Assembly (NCBI GenBank): GCA_014898425.1 | Contig: RCSZ01000002.1 | Span: forward strand, 1,426,001-1,490,000 | DNA length: 64,000 nt | Reading direction: 5' to 3' | DNA from: Botryotinia globosa | Lineage: Eukaryota; Ascomycota; Leotiomycetes; Helotiales; Sclerotiniaceae | Shown: positions 56,991-64,000 of the stretch, in pieces | How the letters are laid out: every line of letters begins with the position of its first letter | Position numbering within the stretch: the first letter of the stretch is position 1 | Notes under the pieces: generated by a model | What the model was told of the DNA's origin: nothing | Databases searched by the model: none | What the model saw: only the letters and a program-made list of their open reading frames with translations | Program-made: the position numbers and the translations under genes

Positions 56991-58295
56991 TTACCACTTC
57001 TCCGAATTTCCAAGCATCGGCTGATACTTCGAGGGTACAGTCTCACTTGAGTATGAGGGCTGATACACCGGTTCAACTGGAGACGGGACTCTAGCAGGAC
57101 CTAAAGCTTTAGGTGGATGGATGGGTAAATTCAAACCTGTAGCCTCACGAGGATCGGCTTTGGGTTGTGGCACAAATGGCGAATGGCGAATCGCAGCGCT
57201 GACATTCTCATGCATGCTAAGGAAGTTCAAGAAATCATGAACCTGTGGCAATACATCTCCCACCTCCTTATAATCGCCAAAGAATTCTGGAATCTCGATC
57301 AGATTGAAAGGTTCGCTGCGAGCTTTCTCGCTGGAATCATCAATCAACACTGTATTTGTCTGATCCCATCTGCCACCATTTTGAGCATCGGGGTGCGTAG
57401 CTGCAATCTGGGGATCGTTCCAGAGTTTAGTGAGACGTTTATAACACTGTACGCGAGTATTGTAGTCCATGGAGCTGAGACCGAATGTTTCGCGACCCCA
57501 GATGGCAACAATCTTCTGTCGGAGCTTGGGAGTGAGAATAGTTTTGCACATGGGGATCACATTTTGCGATTTAGCCGATGACCAGATTACAACGGAAAAG
57601 GTATCGATGCAGTACTGTAGGAACTTCTCGGCGTGTGGGCGGGCGGTAAATTTAGTAGGAGATTTGCGGTTGGGGCGGTAGAGAAGTGTGCCGTTCAGAT
57701 CGATAACGACGAGGAGATGGCGGGCGAGAGGAGAAGGGATTGGCGTTTGGCCCGGCTTGGTATAGGACTTTTCTAGGTATTCGCTGGTAGGATTTGGGAC
57801 ACCACCTGAGGCTTTTGAAGGTTGTAGTCTCGCGTCTTTGGACATGGGAGCCATTTTGTCCTTTGATGATGACTTCTTTTGCCCAAGATTTTTAATATAT
57901 GAGGGGTAGAAGAATGCCTGAGTTTGTAGTGGATCTGGTTTGCGTGCAAAGTATGGTGATCGTAATAGCGGATACAATGGTTTTGATGTGTTTGTCGCGA
58001 TGTTCTCGGAACCACTATGATCCAGTAATGGAGTCTTCTTATCTCCAAATTTAGGTACTCTATTACTCTTGTATTTGTCCCCAGATTTGAATGGTTCTCC
58101 GGGATGTTTTCGATTCCTTTCGCCGAACCTTATTTTTGATGGTGTTTGCTCCGAGTCGTTTCGTTCCCATTGATTTATTAATACATTGTTAGTTGAAGAA
58201 AATCTCCTCGCAGTGATGTATCTCAACTCTACTGCATTGAGTATTGACACAAAAGGACGTGCTAGGGACATCAGCTGGAAAGTTCGCGTTCTCAT
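56991..58295 (-). CDS. FCP1/NIF-domain HAD protein, probably mitochondrial
   Basis: 434 residues in one exon. The N-terminus is basic with RRFSSTNN, a likely mitochondrial presequence with cleavage site. About 150 polar residues follow. The HAD core shows VIDLNGTLL (motif I, residues 197-205), VVIWSSAKSQNV (motif II) and TVLIDDSSEKA with the paired Asp at 319-320 (motif III). FCP1/SCP phosphatases have DxDxT; here the second Asp is Asn201. Active FCP1-type enzymes use that Asp as general acid/base, so activity may be lost or changed. A Pro-rich tail ends the protein. Tim50 is a related mitochondrial FCP-fold protein, but the motif and layout differ, so I do not name it so. Confidence 0.88.
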   Translation of the reverse strand: MRTRTFQLMSLARPFVSILNAVELRYITARRFSSTNNVLINQWERNDSEQTPSKIRFGERNRKHPGEPFKSGDKYKSNRVPKFGDKKTPLLDHSGSENIATNTSKPLYPLLRSPYFARKPDPLQTQAFFYPSYIKNLGQKKSSSKDKMAPMSKDARLQPSKASGGVPNPTSEYLEKSYTKPGQTPIPSPLARHLLVVIDLNGTLLYRPNRKSPTKFTARPHAEKFLQYCIDTFSVVIWSSAKSQNVIPMCKTILTPKLRQKIVAIWGRETFGLSSMDYNTRVQCYKRLTKLWNDPQIAATHPDAQNGGRWDQTNTVLIDDSSEKARSEPFNLIEIPEFFGDYKEVGDVLPQVHDFLNFLSMHENVSAAIRHSPFVPQPKADPREATGLNLPIHPPKALGPARVPSPVEPVYQPSYSSETVPSKYQPMLGNSEKW

Positions 58296-58470
58296 CGTAG
58301 ATACGAGGCTGAAGATAAACTCGAAAATTTGAGAACAGGAAGAGTCGAAACGAATCGGAATTTTGTTATTCCGTGCTTCACCGCCTTGAGATTGTCAGAG
58401 ATTGGCAAAAAATTCCCTATATCGACCATTCTCTAAGAAATTAAAATCTGAGTAACTACGAAATTTGACG

Positions 58471-59424
58471 ATGTTATCAACGAAGAGAAAAGCACTAGAC
58501 ACCGGTTTACAGAGGCGCGTGAGAGCAAGAAGAGAGGTTTCTGAAGAAATCGAAGAATCTTCTTCAGATTCTGCTCCATCAGAAACTGGTAAAAATGACG
58601 ATGAGGAAGAAGGAAATGGAAGCGACGAGGAAGTAGATGATGACGATGATGAGGTTGGATTCATCAAAGCCAAGTCTGGACCTTCAACTAACATTCAATA
58701 GGAATCATCTAAACCCGAAGAGGAAGCATCTAACCTTATAGCCACAATCCCTTTCGGCGTATTGGCTAAAGCACAAGCTACCGGGCCCAAATCCAGTAAG
58801 AGGGACTCGAAAAATTTAAAGAAGAGTAATGGGGATGGATGGGAAGATAATGAGGCTACCGAACGTAAAGCTGGAAAAAAGGACCAACGAGACTTTACCC
58901 GCAGCAGCAAAAATGCACCTACCGAAATTTCCAGCAAGAAAGCCGTATCCCGTCGTAGAGAAGTCGTACCTGTCAAGAAACGAGAGATTCGAGATCCCCG
59001 ATTCGAGCCAACGAATGGCCCGGTTGATATGCAAAAGATTGAAAAGAATTACGATTTCTTAGTTGATTATCGGGAGGATGAAATGAAGAAATTAAAGGAG
59101 ACGATCAGGAAAACCAAGGATGAAGATGAGAAGGAGAAGTTGAAGAGGGAACTGTTGCGTATGGAGAGTAGAAAGAAGACGGATGCTAGGAAGAGGAAGG
59201 CTCGAGAGGTATTGGATAAACATAGGAAGGAGGAGAAGCAGTTGGTGAAGGAGGGAAAGACACCATATTATTTGAAGAAGGCAGAACAAAAGAAGAGGGT
59301 TCTATTAGATACTTTTGGAGAGTTGAAGGGGAGACAACTGGATCGGGTCATCGAGAGGAGGAGAAAGAAGGTGGAGGGGAAGGAAAAGAAGAATATGCCA
59401 AGAGCGAGAAGAATGGTCGAGTAG
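58471..59424 (+). CDS. rrp36: rRNA biogenesis protein RRP36
   Basis: Nucleolar factor of the 90S pre-ribosome needed for early cleavages towards 18S rRNA. Exons 58471..58653 and 58702..59424 give 301 residues. The N-terminus is Arg-rich, then Ser/Asp/Glu-rich. The family core is clear: VPVKKREIRDPRFEPTNG, NYDFLVDYREDEMKKLK, ALAR-like helices and LVKEGKTPYYLKKAEQKK, with a basic tail ending MPRARRMVE. The donor GTTGGA at 58654 is weak; GTAGAT at 58633 is also in frame and would remove seven acidic residues. The start is 175 bp from the divergent HAD gene. Confidence 0.92.
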
Positions 59425-59995
59425 GCAGGTTGGGGTCAAGGTTAATTTGTCAGTGGATGATTACAAGAGGAATAATGAGATATACCCTTATTTTCAAATT
59501 ATATTTCGTATAAGGACTTTCGATAAGTGTATATTTGCACCCAAACACTGCCTCGGGATGCGAAGAATCGGTTCCGTGCTGGAATACATGAATGTTGAAG
59601 GCAGTAGGTACGACTGATGATTGAAAGCTGCCCAATTTGTCGATTTTTACTTCAGCAATTGCATTCATGAGATTGGCCTCACTCATTCACATACCCACAG
59701 TTGTGGTTTGAGAGTGAGGATTACATTCCCACTCTAGGGTTCTCGCAATCAGCACTTTTTATATGTGCTTTTCCTTTATATGTCAACAATCTCTTTCTAC
59801 AACTCTACGTATGAAGATCCGCACACTAGAGAGTCAAATGCATAGCACTTCGGTCATCTGCCACTTTTATATCATTACTTGTTTTCATCTGTTCAGTTAT
59901 ATTCGTCCCCTTCAACTATTACAAGGAAAGTATCTTTCTTCCCTGTCCACCTCATCTTACTTGGATACATATACACTATCTTAGCTGAACCTACC

Positions 59996-60114
59996 ACATA
60001 CGACCATAGACTGAAGAGAATTGGGCATCCCGTCCGCTCTGCCATACACAAGCTTCAGATCGGTGGATTAGTAGTTGGGTGGGTGACCACCAGCGAATCC
60101 CCACTGTTGTATGT
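59996..60114 (+). rRNA. 5S ribosomal RNA, second copy
   Basis: 119 nt, ending in GTTGTATGT and followed at once by a run of seven T, the polymerase III stop. It differs from the copy at 39146 at four positions only (20, 59, 70, 107), and these form two base pairs (see findings). Confidence 0.97.
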
Positions 60115-63100
60115 TTTTTTTGTTTTTGAGCCTTTTTCTCATTCGCCTTTCTCACATTTGTAGCGACTGTAATTAGTGTATGTTCTGTGGTTAAGAGATC
60201 TGGTCAAACTTTGACTGAAGTTCTCTCCTGTGGAATGGCCGGGCCAGCACTTCTTTAAGTCATGTAGAGTGGTTTCACGGCTCCTCGCTGTCCCTGCCAA
60301 GACTTGGTAGGAGATTTCCATATAAGCTTTTTGACAGACGTGAATCTGGATGGATTAATGAGTCGAACAGATTGGAGTGCCAGAATCTTGATTAAGCGGT
60401 AGTCTGAACGGTTACATGAGAACTTCTGGAAAGCGGTGTGGGGGGCAAAGGGGGCTAAAAGGAGAGAATGAAAGCAGAGAACCAAGGAAGCGAGTATCCC
60501 GTATCTCACATTTTAGAGAAGGAGAACGAGACAAATGTTGTTTGAGTCTCGATCGAATATATGAACATGACATTTACTCATAGTTTTAAAGGTTAAAAGT
60601 TGTTAATTAGACTAGGTGTAGAGAAATAGGGGCGTCGGTTTCCTTAGGCATATTGTTACACGCACATCATCGCACCACCACTCGCTTGCGTCTCCTTTTC
60701 ATAAAATTTGATACATCCCAGCGATCACTCTTGTCCATACCTTCCTAACACAGATACGGAGATGGGCAACCTCTCACTCCCGACGTTCGACACGCATTCT
60801 CGACCGATTAATCACCTATTCCACCTATCTCGCCAACTATCTGTAACGCTCCATCGGCTACATGAAAAGCGGGGGTTGAAAATATCTCGAATCAATTATT
60901 CCTGTTTCATCTTCGACTTTTCCTCTCTTCAAGATATCAAATTTCCTAGTTCGGTCAATCCACTGTACGTCGTGTTATCTCATCTCATCTCATCACCCCC
61001 CATCATCTCGCCTCTCCTTTTTGCATTCCATTGCCGAACCACCCACTTACCACCTCTAGATTCCTCATTGCGTGCTTCGCACAGATTCAAATCCACAACT
61101 CTCTGCCAAATCCACGCGATTACTTTTACTTTTGCTTGGTCCAGATAGACGGTGATCAGAATAAAACAAAGTTTACAGCTAGCACGGGTGCACCTTTCGA
61201 AATGTTTCTTGGGTATGTCGTCATATCTAGCTCGAATACACGTATATTCCCAATGCCTCCTTCTAGAATTGTATTGATCGCTTTTTGGTATTGCTTTTCT
61301 CGTACCTAGATACCTAGTGCGTGGAATAAGCATGTTTGTACGGTACCTATGCATAACGTGCCGACTCGGTTAATTCTATGACGGCATTCGAAGAAATCCT
61401 CTGCAGCTTTTTGACACACAGAATCATTGAATTTCTAGTTCGTGTTTCCTCCCCCTGGGTATAGTGTAAGAGATACCAGGTAGAGTAAGAAAAGCGGCAA
61501 TTGTTTGAAGCTTGACTCGTCTAATTGTAAATTCCATGCTGCAGATTTGCTGAATTGCTTGTTTGTATTGATATTGAGGTTTTGTGAAATTTGAGAAATA
61601 TCGTCTCATTGTAGGTAGATGTGTTGAAATACTCACTCTTGCTTTTATAGGGACATTACCAAGGTACTTTCATGCTATGTATGTACATATATGATATATC
61701 AAAGCTTTTGCATGGTTGATTTCAATTTTCGGAATGGGAAATTTGCGTGTTGTATATTGAACTGAAAATCCAATGCCATCTAGGGAGAGCATATACAGAT
61801 GCGCAATCCAAATCAGAGTAAACTCAAGAACCTCAAAGGAAGCTGCACATCGAAAAAGCCAATCAAATAAAAAGGGGATACTCGATAAATATCGCTAGCT
61901 ATGGCACTCACAGACCATGATATCTATTATCTACTACCTAATACCCAAATCATCTAGATTCTGCTCGTGCTTTATATTAAACCCTCAAGTCTGGGAGAGA
62001 TGATATATCACCGGTTTGACTTATATACTTACTCATACTAGCCCTCGAATCTTGAATCTGGAGCCGAAATGGAAATGAAAAGGACAGCATCAATTCAAAG
62101 CGAACTTGAAACCCCAATCCGTTTCTTCCTGAATCTCAATGAGAAGCTTGAAAGGATGGGTGAGAGACAGACAAGTCTAGAAACACAATCTGCATTTCAC
62201 ACGAATGACGATTGACAGGGGGTATTTGTTGGTTTGAGAAGGATGCGGAAGACGTAGCATCCACGTATTCATAGGTCCTAGATGTCTATATTGTATTCTG
62301 TCTAGAGAGCTAGCTACAGAAAAAATAGTAGGCCTTACATGGGCACTACTGAAAGAGCTAGTCTCTTTTGCATTCGCCTAAAGCTTGATGTAGTGGCCAT
62401 TTAATTGAAGTCATTTACCTACGTTCATACGGCATTAAAACATTCGAGTAGTGGCAGAACTTGAATTACCATATCGTATAGTATCGTATCGTATTGGAGA
62501 TGGGATCAATTCTACGGTCTTTAGCTTTTAGTTGTCGGTTATTGAGTCTCTTCTCTGGAGGCTTCATATTATAAGGTATGGAGTGTGTAAATAGAAACTA
62601 TAGATGCACATCGTATCATATTTATAGAATTTGTTTTATCTTCCTCTGATGTTTTCATTCTTATATGTGTGTACGAATTAGGGACGACGAAGACAGTGAT
62701 CGCGCTGTGGGCGAGGAAAAATTCGCCGTAGTTTTTTTTTGGATGGTGAAGGAAGGAGTTGAGTGGCTTTTAGAAGATGGCAAGGTAATATGGTGATGAT
62801 GATGTTTTTGGGTAAGGTTTGTATTTGTATTTGTATTTAGATCTTGTGTTTATAGATATACGAGGATAAGTATAAGAATGATTTAGCCTGAGAGAAAAAT
62901 TGAATTTGAGAGAATGATTGAGCTTAAAAGAATGATTAAATCTGAGAGACTAATCAATCCCAAGAGACTAATCAAACTTAATCGAATAACCACAAAAAAT
63001 TATTCCCAGGAGAATTCAAAAGCGAGCCAGAAAGCCAAGAGATCCATCTCAATACCTACCCACGTAAGAGTTTTTCCACCCTCCTTCTAAATTACAACAG

Positions 63101-63543
63101 AGCTATACGGACAGAGATATCGATATACGAGAGATATCTGAAGTTTCGACTTTCTACCCGTGGGGTATTGAGATCGAGCAAACTAAAGGTATGGATATCG
63201 TACAGCAGAAGTTTGAAGTAACTTTGTATATTCATGTCTTTGCTATCCCGAATCATGGCGATGCTGATCTTATAAAGGGATACAATAAAAGTTGTGTAAT
63301 ATAGATCGGTATGTAGAATGTTGTTAAGCCAATAATGAACGAATAATATGGAATTGTGATGACAACTGAGAGTAGATGGAGTTGGGTTTGGGAAATCGTG
63401 GACGATGGTTGGAGATTGGATATCATGGCTCAATATGATTGCGTGTAGTGCGTAATACTAGATACCTACCTATGTAATATATTCATTATCGAATACTTCA
63501 GTCGAATGAAAAGACTATTTACAGACCCTGAAAATTCAAATCT

Positions 63544-63840
63544 TCAACCGAGAGGAGGTTTATTATATCTGATATTCTTTGATTTCCCACCTCGAGGTTC
63601 TGAAGGCGGTCTAAGATGTATGATTTGGGTAGCATGAGAACCTACTACGTCGCTAGACGAGAATTCTAGAGAGGATGATGTCTTAGGAGTATGAGAGATC
63701 AATGTTATGGCATGATGGATGATTGAGAATCTCATATGGTGATATCTCCTTTGAAGTATCATAACTGCTATGATGAAAACGACGATGAGGAGGAGGAGAT
63801 TCTTTCTTCTCTTTCTTCTACTCGTCAAAGAGGTCTCCAA
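63544..63840 (-). CDS. Possible small single-pass membrane protein, doubtful
   Basis: 98-codon frame. Basic start (SRRKRRKN), one hydrophobic helix (LLLLIVVFIIAVMIL), then polar sequence with a basic end. The charge-helix-charge layout is what a small type II membrane protein would show. No family is recognised, no intron supports it, and it stands in a gene-poor region, so it may be chance. Confidence 0.25.
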   Translation of the reverse strand: METSLTSRRKRRKNLLLLIVVFIIAVMILQRRYHHMRFSIIHHAITLISHTPKTSSSLEFSSSDVVGSHATQIIHLRPPSEPRGGKSKNIRYNKPPLG

Positions 63841-64000
63841 TTTCTTTTGACGGAGAGGAGAATGGCATAGCTAGGAGGAACTTCACTCCCACTATACCAC
63901 TCTTATATCATCTAGATAAGTCGATGGCTTGCAGTTCGTGGCCTAGATCTTTGGGACAAATATATCGACCAATGATCAATCCTGCGATTCTTTTTCGTTC

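Larger units (their letters stand above)
59425..64000. other. Gene-poor right end
   Basis: Apart from the 5S rRNA gene and one doubtful small frame, I support no gene in 4.6 kb. 60640-61140 is C/T-rich on the plus strand; 62700-63450 is G-rich. 62818-62840 carries a short TTTGTA repeat. The interval may be regulatory sequence of a gene beyond the right edge. Confidence 0.5.

Overview
This window is a piece of a nuclear chromosome of a filamentous ascomycete. Protein genes are split by short introns (mostly 45-70 bp, often with a CTAAC-type branch site), intergenic gaps are small, and the proteins are ordinary Pezizomycotina housekeeping proteins. Dispersed 5S rRNA genes transcribed on their own also fit. 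A leotiomycete of the Botrytis/Sclerotinia type is my best guess, by inference only.

Layout: 1-4161 carries the 5' part of a BUR1/CDK9-type kinase (cut by the left edge), a 53-residue complex I subunit and a SAM-dependent methyltransferase. 4162-5881 is AT-rich and holds two nested miniature inverted-repeat elements. 5882-12472 holds a P5B (Ypk9/ATP13A2-type) ATPase and, divergently, NAP1. 12473-15786 has no gene I can support and contains an AT-rich block with a 9-bp tandem repeat. 15787-20815 is a class V myosin, followed by a TA-flanked MITE with 71-bp terminal inverted repeats. 22559-24873 is a 10-exon cytochrome P450. 25293-37708 is gene-dense: ITPase (HAM1), FAP7-type adenylate kinase, SNF1/AMPK beta subunit, a small membrane protein, KAE1, an RKM4-like SET protein, EPL1 and calcineurin B.

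37709-49795 is a 12-kb stretch without any supportable protein gene. It carries one 5S rRNA gene and one intron-containing tRNA-Thr(AGU). Its strand composition flips near 46 kb, which suggests long untranslated transcripts or leaders. A glutamine-rich protein of unknown function follows (49796-51057), then a second gene-poor stretch, then mitoribosomal protein uS9m, eEF1B-gamma, a HAD/FCP1-like protein with an Asp-to-Asn change in its catalytic motif, and RRP36. The last 4.5 kb holds a second 5S rRNA gene and little else.

The genes do not form one pathway. They cover transcription and chromatin (BUR1, NAP1, EPL1), translation and its RNAs (KAE1, RKM4-like, FAP7, RRP36, eEF1B-gamma, uS9m, 5S, tRNA), signalling (SNF1 beta, calcineurin B), transport (myosin V, P5B ATPase) and metabolism. 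I found no secondary-metabolite cluster, CRISPR array or obvious new multi-gene system. The most interesting material is non-coding: the MITEs, the covarying 5S pair, the unusual introns and the gene-poor domain.
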